52,559 nt of DNA from Myxococcales bacterium (GTDB lineage Bacteria > Myxococcota > Kuafuiibacteriia > Kuafuiibacteriales > Kuafuiibacteriaceae), in contig JAHQVK010000124.1 in assembly GCA_019634385.1 (NCBI GenBank), forward strand, positions 1-52,559. The letters are read 5' to 3'. The translations under genes were made by a program, and so were the position numbers. The notes beneath the pieces are model-generated. The model did no database searches and had not been told where the DNA came from. It saw only the letters and a list, made by a program, of their open reading frames with translations. How positions within the stretch are numbered: the first letter of the stretch is position 1; every line of letters begins with the position of its first letter. Positions 1-8,875 of the stretch are shown piece by piece.

Positions 1-118
1 ACTGATCTTCAGGTCCTGCAAGAACCGCCAAAGGACGATGACGAACATCAGACTCGAGCTTAAAGAGATTCTCGGAATACCGATCAATGACCGGTGAAGC
101 ACGGCAAAACTGTGCGCC

Positions 119-255
119 ACTGCCTGGGTACGGTGCCAACTCCCCCAAATATCTGCTCGGGTACACCAGTCTACGCAAAATGGATCAATCTCTGCTCGGG
201 TACACCAGTCTGCATTAAACCAACCAATTTCTGCTGAAGCGCGCCAGTGTCTGCC
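119..255. repeat. Degenerate ~39-bp direct repeats
   Basis: Copies of TCTGCTCGGGTACACCAGTC begin at 152 and 191, exactly 39 bases apart. A third, weaker copy (TCTGCTGAAGCGCGCCAGTG) begins at 230, and a degraded one (CTGCCTGGGTAC) lies near 120. The spacers between copies differ, but unit length and lack of conservation do not fit a CRISPR array, and no cas gene is near. Confidence 0.55.
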
Positions 256-400
256 GCTAGTCGCACTGACTGGTGAGTTTAAGCAGGAGTAGTAAGAAAG
301 GAGAATACCGAGGTTGAGGTGTTCTGAAATATCAACAACCCCGAGATGGATGGTGGCTTTGATGCAAGGGCGCGCCACCTACCATTTAGTCTGGCTGAGT

Positions 401-443
401 GGACCCGCGAAGCGCCTAACTCACTTTTCCGATGGCCTGCTAG
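401..443 (-). repeat. Solo right end of the CTAGCAG inverted-repeat element (subfamily A)
   Basis: Bases 422-443 are the exact terminal inverted repeat of the full element at 11190-11368, ending in GATGGCCTGCTAG. The preceding bases (GACCCGCGAAGCGCCTAACT) match its inner sequence with one change. No left end is found upstream, so this copy is truncated. It lies 17 bases past the stop codon of the prepilin gene. Confidence 0.8.
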
Positions 444-459
444 ACCTTTCAACCGAAAA

Positions 460-969
460 CTAAGGATTATGGACAGAGGTAGTTAGTCGACTACGCCCAC
501 CAAATGTTACTCGTAAATTGAACGAGTGTTTGAGCACGGCATCTTTAACAAGGATGATAATATCGTTTTCTGTACTTAGGGTGCCATTGCGGCGGAACCT
601 TAACTCTTCCTGACTCATAGTTATTGTATAGCGGGACGAGAAGGCTTTGCTCTTGAGAGATATTTCGTTTCCATTCCCTGGAACATCATCCGCATCAATA
701 AACATCTCATAAGTATATGCGTTAACTAAGCGCATCCCCGCCTCTTTGACCCGTGCCTCCTCAGACCATCCCGCGATATCGCCTCTCCCACTTCGAGCGA
801 GAGTGCGGATATTGGTCACCGCGCTCATTAGCTCTCTAGCCGCCGTTCGCAATTTTGCCTTAGCAACCATCGTTTGAAACGATGGGAGCACAGTCGCAGC
901 AACGACAGCAAAAATGGCAGAGACCGTGATCACCTCAAGCAGTGTGAATCCTCGACCAGTAGGAGCCAT
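460..969 (-). CDS. Minor prepilin, GspH/FimT-like
   Basis: Probable minor pseudopilin of a type IV pilus or type II secretion system, assembled at the inner membrane after prepilin peptidase cleavage. The N-terminus is a type III signal, RG|FTLLEV, with Gly7 before the cleavage site and Glu at mature position 5. A hydrophobic helix of about 20 residues follows (residues 8-30). The rest fits a GspH/FimT fold, with a late RFRRNGT segment. The ATG at 969 is chosen because it puts the cleavage site seven residues in; a TTG at 993 is the only earlier start and would add eight residues. The protein would be about 169 residues. It stands alone between repeat elements, far from the pil genes at 37-43 kb. 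Whether it works with those genes is inference. Confidence 0.8.
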   Translation of the reverse strand: MAPTGRGFTLLEVITVSAIFAVVAATVLPSFQTMVAKAKLRTAARELMSAVTNIRTLARSGRGDIAGWSEEARVKEAGMRLVNAYTYEMFIDADDVPGNGNEISLKSKAFSSRYTITMSQEELRFRRNGTLSTENDIIILVKDAVLKHSFNLRVTFGGRSRLTTSVHNP

Positions 970-1082
970 ATTTTCGAGAATCGGACCGAGCAACTAGCCA
1001 TTGACGAATTTGCGATATTCTTTCGCTATCCTACTTGTCGGTTGTCATTATGATGCACAAACGTGGATCAAGTTGATCTGGC

Positions 1083-1113
1083 CTAGCAGGCCATCGGAAA
1101 AGTGGGCTGCTAG
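1083..1113. repeat. Mini hairpin derived from the CTAGCAG element
   Basis: Bases 1083-1104 equal the left terminal repeat of the full elements, starting CTAGCAGGCCATCGG. They are followed at once by GGCTGCTAG, so the 31-base unit starts CTAGCAG and ends CTGCTAG. It looks like an internal-deletion derivative, similar to but not the same as the 36-bp copy at 39403. Confidence 0.7.
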
Positions 1114-1214
1114 TTCATGAGGGTGTGGCTTTACCCTCCGGCGCCGGAGAGGGCGCCGGGATCTCGCGTTTGTGAAGGTCGGCCCCCGAGAGAGGATCCT
1201 GGAGATACTGGGCC

Positions 1215-1306
1215 GGGGGGCCAGAAAGTGTGGCGAAGTCACCGACTCCTCATACATACGAGGTACAAGTCAGAACGCGGTCCGGAGATTATAGACCCGC
1301 CCTAGG
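1215..1306 (+). repeat. Dispersed ~90-bp repeat, copy 1
   Basis: The copy contains GAAAGTGTGGCGAAG, then TACAAGTCAGAACGCGG with CCGGAG, then CCCTAGG at the end. Related copies occur at 9281, 13440 (partial, reverse), 16731 and 46921 (reverse). It ends about 20 bases before the first possible start of the next gene. Confidence 0.5.
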
Positions 1307-1328
1307 CCGCGTCTTTTTGGCTTGATGG

Positions 1329-2786
1329 TTGATTATTGCCCTAGCGGCCGTTGGTTTCCTTATCATTGAGCGTATGAAAACGCCGCGCCTTCGGCAGAGT
1401 ATTATGGCCCGCTCTTCCAAGCTCATGGGAATGGCTGCGCGAATTGCTGGTCATGAAATCACCCAACAGGTTGGTGATCGCTTGTCACGAACAGCTGATA
1501 ACGTGGGAGCTCAAAAGCTCGCACTCAGGGTAAAGCAGGCCAAAATTCTCACGGAAAGTCTGTCGGAGCTCAAAGGCGCCGCAATGAAAGCGGGGCAGAT
1601 GTTGAGCATCGACGCTTCAGACTTTCTGCCCCCGGAAGCAGTTCAAATTCTTACCAAGCTGCAAGGCGAAGGCTCCCCAATACCCTTCGAGGCAATTGTT
1701 GAAGTTCTAAAAGAAGAGCTAGGTCCAGATGCAGTGGACGCCCTCCAAGGACTATCCCAACAACCAGTTGCCTCCGCCTCGATCGGCCAGGTCCATTCCG
1801 CTCGCGTAGGTGATACCGAGGTAGCAATAAAAGTTCAATATCCGGGAATTGCAGAGTCGATCGACAGCGATCTCAATATGCTGAAGCGATTGGCATCTAC
1901 ATGGCTTAGTTTTAGCCGCCGACCGATTCAGCTCGACGGGGTATTTGAGGAACTTAAGACAACTCTAGAACTGGAAGCCAACTATCTATGGGAGGCGGAA
2001 TGCATCAATCAATATAGAAAACATCTTAGTGACCACCCGCTGTTCATAGTTCCCGCTCCATATAGTCAATTTTCGAGTTCAAGAGTTCTGACCTTAGAAT
2101 GGATTTCTGGACTCCCGTTGGGCAAGTGGATATCTTTGCCTCCCTCGTTGGCTGAGCGTCGTCGCGTAGCCGAAGCACTTCTAGAATTGTACTGTCAAGA
2201 ATTTTTGCAATGGGGCTTTGTTCAAACAGATCCCAATCCTGCTAACTATATCATTACACCCGACGGTCGGATTGGTCTTCTCGACTTTGGTGCATGTCTA
2301 AACTATTCTGCGGATTTCCGTCGGGACTATCTGAAGCTCGTCCGTTTACTACCATCAGCCTCCGACGAAGCTATTGTAGAGGCAGGTATTGAGTTCGGCG
2401 TGCTGGACGAGCGAGAGGAAGCTGAACCGCGGGAACTTTTTGTTAAAATGATGAAGGCAGCAATTCACCCCTTCGATGAGAAAATCCAGCCTTTTGCTTT
2501 TCGAGATCCCGACTATCAAAAACAAGCCCGGCAAATCGTGTTTTCTTTTCTTCAAGTATTGCGGTACACCGCGCCCCCGCGAAAATTAATATTTCTCCAT
2601 CGGAAACTGGGCGGACTCTTCAATATTCTGAAACGATTAGATGTCAGCATCAACCTGAGAGATTACTGGGAAAGAATGGTTGAGCATCCATGGGTTTTTG
2701 AGGAGACAGTGCAATTATCCATCCCCACGCCGAGCTCCAGTAACTCTCCGGGGGCCAACGCCGACCACGAAGTATCGTCCACGTAA
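1329..2786 (+). CDS. ABC1/UbiB/AarF-family atypical protein kinase
   Basis: Member of the UbiB/ABC1 family of kinase-like ATPases, linked in other bacteria to isoprenoid-quinone biosynthesis and lipid handling at the membrane. The family hallmarks are visible: a KxGQ-type motif (KAGQ, residues 87-90), the Ala-rich loop segment SIGQVHSA, the VAIKVQYPG lysine strand, the TDPNPANY catalytic-loop region, and the DFG metal-binding motif (Asp319). Length, about 485 residues, fits. The start is uncertain: the first possible codon is a TTG at 1329, and an ATG at 1374 would begin at MKTPRLRQ. Neither has a clear ribosome-binding site. The gene stands alone, with repeats upstream and alr convergent downstream. 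Its exact substrate cannot be read from the sequence. Confidence 0.9.
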   Translation: MIIALAAVGFLIIERMKTPRLRQSIMARSSKLMGMAARIAGHEITQQVGDRLSRTADNVGAQKLALRVKQAKILTESLSELKGAAMKAGQMLSIDASDFLPPEAVQILTKLQGEGSPIPFEAIVEVLKEELGPDAVDALQGLSQQPVASASIGQVHSARVGDTEVAIKVQYPGIAESIDSDLNMLKRLASTWLSFSRRPIQLDGVFEELKTTLELEANYLWEAECINQYRKHLSDHPLFIVPAPYSQFSSSRVLTLEWISGLPLGKWISLPPSLAERRRVAEALLELYCQEFLQWGFVQTDPNPANYIITPDGRIGLLDFGACLNYSADFRRDYLKLVRLLPSASDEAIVEAGIEFGVLDEREEAEPRELFVKMMKAAIHPFDEKIQPFAFRDPDYQKQARQIVFSFLQVLRYTAPPRKLIFLHRKLGGLFNILKRLDVSINLRDYWERMVEHPWVFEETVQLSIPTPSSSNSPGANADHEVSST

Positions 2787-2977
2787 ATGCTCACCGATAC
2801 AGCATGGGTTGAACCCAAGTTCCTGCTTGTACGCCGGGCTAGGCCCCGCTGCGCGACCTCTTGGTGATTCTTACTGAAGCGCCAAGGTCTTTGCTGCAAG
2901 AGGATGCCCGCAGGACCCAAAGTTTGCGAATTGACAGGCAAACAATCAGCCCGCACCGGACCATTACACCCACCTAC

Positions 2978-4156
2978 TTATGCAAGCGTTGACAATGAGC
3001 TCTCTTCTTCTTCTTCCAGATACACTCGAGGTACCCTAGTATTGATCGTTGTCAAAACTTCATACGGAATTGTGCCAGACCACTGCGCAATTTCGTGAAC
3101 CCCAATAGTCACGCGACTAGCCGGGTCTTCACCAATTAACACCACTTCATCTCCGTTGTAGCCCACACCTTGAGGTCCTAGATTAACCATCAACGCATCC
3201 ATCGTGACATTGCCAACCACTGGGTAACGTCTACCCCGGATACATACCTGACCTGTATTTGAGAGAGCCCGCATATATCCATCACCGTAACCAACAGGCA
3301 CCGTGACAACTCGCGTGTCTTCACTAGCTGTCCATGTTCTATTATAACTTACAGATGAGCCCTCACCCACTACCTTGAAATATACAATGCGCGATACCAA
3401 TCGAAGGACAGGTTGGAGCGGTGAAGGGCCCGAGCAGGGCGGGACACCGTAAAGGGCAATACCAGGTCTCACCATATCAAACCAGGCATCGGGATGATAT
3501 AAGACACCGCCAGAATTCGCTAGGTGCTTGTGAATCGATCTAAACCCCCAACGTGCACACATATCCACAACATATTGAAAACGTTCTATCTGCTTTTTGG
3601 TAAATGAGTGGTCCGAATGCTCCGACTCTGCCAGATGGGAAAAGACGCCCACTACCTTAGTATGCTTCGCTCTTTGTGCGGCAGCAAGAAGCGTTTCAGT
3701 ACTATCCCAGTGAGTCCCTAAGCGCTCCATCCCCGTATCCACTTTGAGATGGATCTCTGCTTTTTGCCCCATTTCAGAAGCTACCTCATCAACTTGTTCG
3801 ATTTTGAATGATGAGGCTGCGGCTATCTGGAGATTATATTCTATAAAATGGCGAACCTGATTCCCGATCAAACCTCCCAGAACAAGAATAGGAGCATGGA
3901 TTCCGGCTCGGCGCAGAGCGATACCTTCTTCAAGAAATGCGACACCCAGTTGATCAGCCCCATAGTTAAGCAATGCACGCGCCACCGGAACCAGTCCGTG
4001 TCCATAAGCATTGGCTTTTACAATCGCCATAATTTTACGGTCCGGGCCAACAAGAGATCTTATGTATCTAAGATTGTGCTTGAGTCTCGACAAATTGATG
4101 AATGCCGTTGTTGGACGGCGCACCAACTGTTCATCCTCCAAAATTTCCGATAACAT
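2978..4156 (-). CDS. alr: Alanine racemase
   Basis: PLP-dependent racemase making D-alanine for peptidoglycan in the cytoplasm. The N-terminal barrel carries the PLP lysine in VKANAYGHG (Lys47 from the chosen start). A VSYNRTW segment in the C-terminal beta domain holds the second catalytic residue, tyrosine, and VGYGDGY and GNVTMD are typical. Length of 392 residues is normal. The ATG at 4156 is preferred because it overlaps the nadA stop by one base (TGATG), a common sign of translational coupling; a TTG at 4165 would add three residues. It forms a leftward two-gene unit with nadA, although the two products have no direct pathway link. Confidence 0.95.
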   Translation of the reverse strand: MLSEILEDEQLVRRPTTAFINLSRLKHNLRYIRSLVGPDRKIMAIVKANAYGHGLVPVARALLNYGADQLGVAFLEEGIALRRAGIHAPILVLGGLIGNQVRHFIEYNLQIAAASSFKIEQVDEVASEMGQKAEIHLKVDTGMERLGTHWDSTETLLAAAQRAKHTKVVGVFSHLAESEHSDHSFTKKQIERFQYVVDMCARWGFRSIHKHLANSGGVLYHPDAWFDMVRPGIALYGVPPCSGPSPLQPVLRLVSRIVYFKVVGEGSSVSYNRTWTASEDTRVVTVPVGYGDGYMRALSNTGQVCIRGRRYPVVGNVTMDALMVNLGPQGVGYNGDEVVLIGEDPASRVTIGVHEIAQWSGTIPYEVLTTINTRVPRVYLEEEEESSLSTLA

Positions 4157-5112
4157 CAGCTCCAATCCAACATGCGCTGAATCGGCTCCAATGCGCGCTT
4201 GGCCAACTCAGAGTCAACAACCAGCTCCGGATTGCGAAAGCGCATTGCCAACACAAGTTTTTCGAGAGTGTTCAATTTCATATGAGGGCACTCATTACAT
4301 GCACACGCGCTGTCAGGGGGCGCAGGAATGAAACTTTTACCAGAGCCTTTGTTCTTCTGTTCCATCTGATGGATAATGCCCGGCTCTGTAGCTACGATGA
4401 AGGTTGTATCTTTGGGGGCATCAATCACATAGTTAAGAAGCGCTCTTGTTGAGCCGATAAAGTCCGAAAGATCTAATACTGTTGTTTCGCATTCTGGGTG
4501 GGCAATTACCTTGGCATTTGGATATCGTTCTTTAAGCTGAGTGAGTTTTTTCTCACTAAACAACTCATGCACTTGGCAAACCCCCGGCCACAGAATCATA
4601 TCTCGCCCAGTTTGATTAATGATATATTTGCCGAGATGACGATCGGGAGCAAATACAATAGGAACGTCCTTAGGTACTTGCTCCACAATTCTGACTGCAT
4701 TTGAGGATGTCACAATAACGTCGGACATGGCCTTAACCGCTGCAGAGCAATTGATATAGCTAATAACAAAATGGTTTGGATATCTTTTTAAGAATTGTTC
4801 AAAGGCATTAGCTGGACATCCATCAGCTAGTGAGCATCCGGCTTTCATATCAGGGATGAGAACTTGCTTATCAGGGTTAAGAATTTTTGCCGTCTCGGCC
4901 ATAAAATGGACACCACAAAAAATGATAACTTCTGCATTCGTCGTGGCCGCCATTTGGGCTAGCTGAAGACTATCTCCAATAAAATCTGCCACATCTTGGA
5001 GGTCTGGATCTTGGTAGTAGTGAGCGAGAATAACCGCATTGAGCTCACGCTTTAGTCGCTCCACGTCGTCAAATAGATCTAGGCTGTGTTCAAACTTTGC
5101 CGCACTGACCAT
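4156..5112 (-). CDS. nadA: Quinolinate synthase A
   Basis: NadA condenses iminoaspartate with dihydroxyacetone phosphate to quinolinate in de novo NAD synthesis, using a [4Fe-4S] cluster. The sequence shows the [11 protein letters not shown] start motif, [14 protein letters not shown], the [10 protein letters not shown] cysteine motif, the HPECE segment, and a C-terminal [13 protein letters not shown] motif. Cluster-ligand cysteines are therefore present. At 318 residues it is of usual length. The start is ATG, followed by MVSAAKFEH. No nadB or nadC is in the window. It is the promoter-proximal gene of the nadA-alr unit, with a 414-base gap upstream. Confidence 0.96.
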   Translation of the reverse strand: MVSAAKFEHSLDLFDDVERLKRELNAVILAHYYQDPDLQDVADFIGDSLQLAQMAATTNAEVIIFCGVHFMAETAKILNPDKQVLIPDMKAGCSLADGCPANAFEQFLKRYPNHFVISYINCSAAVKAMSDVIVTSSNAVRIVEQVPKDVPIVFAPDRHLGKYIINQTGRDMILWPGVCQVHELFSEKKLTQLKERYPNAKVIAHPECETTVLDLSDFIGSTRALLNYVIDAPKDTTFIVATEPGIIHQMEQKNKGSGKSFIPAPPDSACACNECPHMKLNTLEKLVLAMRFRNPELVVDSELAKRALEPIQRMLDWS

Positions 5113-5526
5113 TCTGTAAATATTCCTTTGTGTCTAGCTGCCGTATAACCACCGCTAGTCATGGCGGCGGCGACTATATGTTTTGATTACGGCTGTTCCG
5201 TCTATTTTTGGTTCCAACGCCCATAGTTTATTCGCAGATTCAGCACCTGGTTTCATGCCATTGTCGGGCCCTTCACATATACCCAGCGGATGCTTGCCCG
5301 GTCTACTATAGACTTTCTACTTTTTCTTCAAATGTCTAGGATATTTGCAAGATGGTGATTCAGACTTGCGTGGTTCTCATTTTGGACCATACCCAATGGC
5401 TAGGGCGGCCATATCAAAATCTTCTCAGCAATCGTTATTGGATTGCCACTGTGCCACGGGTTGATTGCACTCGAAGTGCGGTAGCAAGCCATACTCTCAA
5501 CGTGTATTAAGATTTGCCTATATCCT
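5113..5526. other. Divergent intergenic region nadA/rnhB
   Basis: This gap of 414 bases should carry the promoters of both nadA (leftward) and rnhB (rightward). A small inverted repeat, CCGC and GCGG around a TAGTCATG loop, lies about 40 bases upstream of nadA. No clear sigma-70 consensus pair or binding site was identified, and no ORF in it looks coding. Confidence 0.4.
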
Positions 5527-6207
5527 ATGGAACAAAGCCGGCGAACCAAAGCTCTTGCTCGACATCGTGAACTTTTGGATATCGAAAGAGCACTATGGAC
5601 TCACGGATTAGTGGTAGCTGGGATTGATGAAGTTGGCGCCGGCCCATTAGCGGGTCCGGTCGTGGCCGCTTGTGTAGTTCTTGACCCAAACCAAGTGGAT
5701 GAATTGGTAGGTGTGGATGACTCCAAGCAACTCTCGGAAAAACAACGGAATCAGTTCGCTGGGCTTATCAAGGGGGTCGCAACAGCGGCCGCGCTCGGTG
5801 AGGCCTCCGTTGAGGAAATTGATGAAATTAACATTCGGGTCGCTTCTCTACTCGCAATGGAACGAGCACTGAATGCGGTTTTGTCTATCAACGTGTCGCC
5901 AGATCATCTTTTGGTGGATGCGCGGGCAGTGCCTAATACCCAGATCTGCCAGTCGGAAATAGTTCGAGGGGACTCCCGTTCGCTGAGTATTGCAGCAGCA
6001 TCGGTTGTCGCGAAAGTTGAAAGAGATCGCTACATGGTGGAGCTCTCTAAAAAATACCCTGGTTATGGATTTGAAAAGCACAAAGGGTATGGGACTAAGG
6101 AACATCTGAAGGCACTAGAGCAACTGGGTCCGTGCCCCGCCCATCGTCAGAGTTACGCACCAGTAAGACATGCTGCCGGGCTACACTGTCCGGAGTCATC
6201 ACCATGA
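5527..6207 (+). CDS. rnhB: Ribonuclease HII
   Basis: Endonuclease that removes ribonucleotides and RNA from RNA-DNA hybrids. The acidic active-site residues sit in recognisable motifs: GIDEVGAGPLAGPVVAA near residue 33, VDDSKQLS, LLVDARAV, and AAASVVAKVERDRYM. The conserved HKGYGT segment follows near the end. Length (226 residues) is typical. The start is ATG at 5527; no strong ribosome-binding site precedes it. The gene is followed by a DnaA-box-rich gap with no gene. Confidence 0.95.
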   Translation: MEQSRRTKALARHRELLDIERALWTHGLVVAGIDEVGAGPLAGPVVAACVVLDPNQVDELVGVDDSKQLSEKQRNQFAGLIKGVATAAALGEASVEEIDEINIRVASLLAMERALNAVLSINVSPDHLLVDARAVPNTQICQSEIVRGDSRSLSIAAASVVAKVERDRYMVELSKKYPGYGFEKHKGYGTKEHLKALEQLGPCPAHRQSYAPVRHAAGLHCPESSP

Positions 6208-7001
6208 TAGTGTATTTTTCACGCTAAGATGTTGGTCTTCTCACCAACAGATGGAAATTTTTTTGGTCAGTCTCACCAAGATAGTTGGTATCTCTGCTTA
6301 GTCGTTCCGCCATCATTACGGGATACACCAATAGGACCAATTCAGACTCAACTCACAAGTTATCCACAGTATCGGCTGATTTTTTCACAGCTCTGTTCAC
6401 AGCGCCCAGGCTTAGGGTTCGTGGAAAAGGCCCGAATTCGATGGTTATTCACAGGCGTTAGCATTTCATGTCTTTGTGATCAGACCGAATTCTGAATCGA
6501 TGTGGGTCTTTGAACACGGAGACAAACCGACTTTTATTCACAGCCTGTGAATTGTTATCCACGCCCCTAACAAGCAAGACTTTTCTTTCGGGAGTAGGGT
6601 TAACTATCTAAAATTATTGTATCTTCAGAAGATAGAAACATGACTACTCACAGAATCTCACGTTAGCAATTCACAGGCACTTCGAAATATTGTCCAACCA
6701 AGTTCACCAGAAGACTCATTTAGAAAAGCTGCTTTGCCTACATTAGAGCTCAATATTAATCACACCTTGTGAATCGTTTCCTGTTTGGAATGGCAATTCC
6801 AAGTCGAAGCGTAGTGAGGAAGTAGACAGTCCATGCAATCGTGAGAAACGAGTGCGAATGGTCCAAACTGAGCTATTGACTCCCTCCAATACGCGAGTGA
6901 TCTTCCTTTCCGCTGTTGTCAATCCGGCGTCGCCACATCAATTGCGATACCTAGCGGCATAGTTATCACGTGGAAATGGCAAGCAGCCAAAATTACGAAG
7001 A
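6208..7001. other. DnaA-box-rich gene-free region
   Basis: There is no convincing gene in these 794 bases. One perfect TTATCCACA box (6360-6368) is joined by near matches: TTATTCACA at 6445-6453 and 6534-6542, TTATCCACG at 6555-6563 and TTAATCACA at 6756-6764. Further TTCACAG motifs lie between them, and an AT-rich stretch covers roughly 6600-6645. The look is origin-like or DnaA-titrating. It lies about 14 kb left of dnaA, and the dnaA-dnaN gap is the stronger origin candidate. Confidence 0.55.
6360..6764 (+). promoter_or_regulatory. Cluster of DnaA boxes
   Basis: Five DnaA-box-like 9-mers lie on the same strand: TTATCCACA (6360), TTATTCACA (6445 and 6534), TTATCCACG (6555) and TTAATCACA (6756). 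Known DnaA boxes follow the TTATCCACA consensus. Single perfect boxes also occur inside yidC (19232) and tsaD (28488), so isolated boxes are not rare here; it is the clustering in a non-coding region that stands out. Confidence 0.6.
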
Positions 7002-7448
7002 ATGGCAAACCTCAGATCGATTCTCGCATCGTACCCGCTAGATGAAACAAAAAGCATTGTGTCTGCCAGTCCACGGAAGTTCCGAGAAGAGCTATTCAAA
7101 CGCTTTGGCATTAAATCGAGGGCTGCCGGGGGTGGCTTTAAGCTTTCGGCTAAGAATGACGCCCGGGCTAGAAAGTTCCTAGAGCTGCTTCAAGCTGACA
7201 TTGAAGTTCCGGATGAGGTGCTACAAGAGTTGGCTCGTAACTATCTCTACCTAAAACGTTCAATGCTCGCTGATGCCCTAGACCATCTAGATGTTCCCCA
7301 TCAGGACGGATTGACGGACCGGGAACTGGACTTTATCGCCAAATTGCCAGGCGAGGAGATTCAAGATCTCCGTGATAGTCTTCAGAGTAAGGGCCATACC
7401 GAACGAGATGTGCTTCTCTATCTCTGTTTCCTAGGCGTGACCTTCTAA
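7002..7448 (+). CDS. Conserved-looking hypothetical protein, 148 residues
   Basis: Family not recognised. The protein is soluble and mostly alpha-helical by eye, with no signal peptide or membrane segment. The first part (to about residue 55) is basic, with FREELFKRFGIKSR and an AAGGGFKLS loop; the rest is acidic and Leu-rich, with two helical stretches. The ATG at 7002 is preceded only by GAAG very close to it. A parS-like site starts 5 bases after the stop codon, and an Rsm22-like gene follows at 7501. Codon use resembles its neighbours, so the gene is probably real. A role in DNA binding near the origin is possible but unsupported. Confidence 0.65.
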   Translation: MANLRSILASYPLDETKSIVSASPRKFREELFKRFGIKSRAAGGGFKLSAKNDARARKFLELLQADIEVPDEVLQELARNYLYLKRSMLADALDHLDVPHQDGLTDRELDFIAKLPGEEIQDLRDSLQSKGHTERDVLLYLCFLGVTF

Positions 7449-7452
7449 ACTG

Positions 7453-7468
7453 TGTTCCACGTGAAACT
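7453..7468. promoter_or_regulatory. parS-like ParB binding site 1
   Basis: TGTTCCACGTGAAACT matches the bacterial parS palindrome TGTTTCACGTGAAACA at 14 of 16 positions. It sits in the short gap between two rightward genes. Confidence 0.75.
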
Positions 7469-7500
7469 TTTTCTTATGCTACCTTTCTTGTGGCAATCCA

Positions 7501-8589
7501 GTGAAAATTTCAGGCCCCCTACTCACCAATGCCGTCCATTGGGAACATGCCGCTATTCACGCCATTCGGCCGCCTTGGATTCCCCAAGATCAATTGGCGC
7601 AGCTGACTAAGGCTTACCTTCAACTTTCCGAACGCCACATTCATCACGCTGATATCCCCACCGGTCAGGTCCACTCTCATCCGACCGCTGATTACGAACT
7701 TCTCGTCCGACTACTAATCTTTGCTCGGCGTACGTTCCTTGTCGCCACTCGGCTTCGACACCTTTTGCCCTTGGACAAACTTCCCTTGGTCGAGCATGGG
7801 GCAGGCTTCGCTCCAGCCCTGCTAGCACTTCACAATCATCAGCCAACAACAGCAGTTGAACTCACCACGGAGTATGCGTCGCTTCGAGACCGACTATTTG
7901 CCTTCGCTGGTCATCTGGGTCCAATCGCACTGACTCACTATCGGCCCCAGCCTCATAAACCAGCGGTGCATATCTATAGCTATTCGCTCTACGAATACGC
8001 GCACGGTGACCCGCAAGCAGCAGCTAACTTACTGACTACACACGGACTAAAAAGTTGGTACTTGATCATAGAGCCCGGCGACCAGAGGCATTCGCACTTC
8101 ATCCAACGGGTTCGAGATCTGTGCGTCGCCAACAACTCAGCATTTAGTATCCTCGCTCCTTGCCCGGCAGCCGCGACCTCCTGCCCAATGCACACGAGCA
8201 AAGACTGGTGTCATTTCCGTGTTCATCACCAATCGGGACCGCTAGAGGAACGTATCTTATCGCGGGCGGGTAGGACCACTTCGTGGATTTCATATAGCTA
8301 TCTTTTGCTTGGCCCATCACAGATGCCCGCATTGACACCAAAAGCGAGAGTCCTGTCTCTCCATCCAGAGGGGAAGGCCAAGCTTCGACTTCAGCTTTGT
8401 AACGGCAACACTATTGACCATGCTGAGGTGCTCAAGCGAGATCGATTGACCTACGATATGGTAAGCATGCTCGAGCCAAACGCCCTTGTTCAGTTGCATC
8501 CAGAAGTCAAAAAAACGCCCTCCCAGCGAGCAATCCGGCTCCGGTCACCCCGAGATTTGTCGGTCATAGACACCAACGAAGTGAGGTAG
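7501..8589 (+). CDS. Rsm22-like SAM-dependent methyltransferase family protein
   Basis: Resembles the Rsm22/METTL17 family of small-ribosomal-subunit-associated methyltransferase-like proteins. The best evidence is a C-terminal cysteine-rich segment, APCPAAATSCPMH then DWCHFRVH, which matches the family's CP..CP..DWCHF motif, thought to hold an iron-sulfur cluster. The SSYLLLG-like strand after it also fits. An upstream VEHGAGFAPALLAL stretch takes the place of the SAM-binding glycine motif (usually DxGxGxG) and is partly degenerate, so catalysis is uncertain. Starts with GTG at 7501. A parS-like site lies 32 bases upstream of the start. Confidence 0.75.
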   Translation: MKISGPLLTNAVHWEHAAIHAIRPPWIPQDQLAQLTKAYLQLSERHIHHADIPTGQVHSHPTADYELLVRLLIFARRTFLVATRLRHLLPLDKLPLVEHGAGFAPALLALHNHQPTTAVELTTEYASLRDRLFAFAGHLGPIALTHYRPQPHKPAVHIYSYSLYEYAHGDPQAAANLLTTHGLKSWYLIIEPGDQRHSHFIQRVRDLCVANNSAFSILAPCPAAATSCPMHTSKDWCHFRVHHQSGPLEERILSRAGRTTSWISYSYLLLGPSQMPALTPKARVLSLHPEGKAKLRLQLCNGNTIDHAEVLKRDRLTYDMVSMLEPNALVQLHPEVKKTPSQRAIRLRSPRDLSVIDTNEVR

Positions 8590-8859
8590 CTAAGGGGAAT
8601 CAAAGTATCAATGTCGCTTCAGTCACATCGACTGTGAAAACTTGAAAGCCGGATTTGTGTTCAAAAATCAACCTAATTACAGTCAGTTATATTGGTGTCA
8701 GCTGAAACAGCCAGAGTAATTCACAAGTAGCTCACAGGGCAACATGACCTCTTCTGAGCGTCCGGAGGTGAAAGTATGACTTGTATCCGTCATTGAGCCC
8801 AACCATTTTTGTTCCACTGTCACTCGATGGGGCAAACGTAAGTCACACTGGGTGGTGCT

Positions 8860-8875
8860 TGTTCCACGTGGAACA
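8860..8875. promoter_or_regulatory. parS-like ParB binding site 2
   Basis: TGTTCCACGTGGAACA is a perfect 16-base palindrome that differs from the common parS consensus only at one symmetric pair (TTCC/GGAA in place of TTTC/GAAA). It lies in non-coding DNA. Confidence 0.85.

Larger units (their letters stand above)
1..459. other. Gene-free left edge with repeats
   Basis: No convincing gene is seen here. The first 97 bases are open in one forward frame and may be the 3' end of a gene cut by the window edge, but no family could be recognised. The stretch holds a short degenerate direct-repeat array and the right end of a CTAGCAG-type inverted-repeat element, both listed separately. It lies downstream of the leftward prepilin gene. 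Confidence 0.5.
970..1328. other. Gene-free gap with two repeat fragments
   Basis: This is the gap between the divergent prepilin gene and the UbiB-family gene. It contains a 31-bp mini hairpin of the CTAGCAG element (1083-1113) and a copy of a dispersed ~90-bp repeat (1215-1306). Short ORFs on both strands have no recognisable content. No convincing promoter was picked out. Confidence 0.5.

Noticed and set aside
1..97. Possible 3' end of a gene cut by the left edge
   Set aside because: Two frames are open over part of it and neither gives a recognisable protein end, so it cannot be assigned.
119..255. CRISPR array
   Set aside because: Only two good repeat cores, diverging quickly, and no cas genes in the window.
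6961..6976. Sixth parS-like site around the CACGTG near 6968
   Set aside because: It has about six mismatches from the 16-base consensus, against zero to two in the accepted sites.
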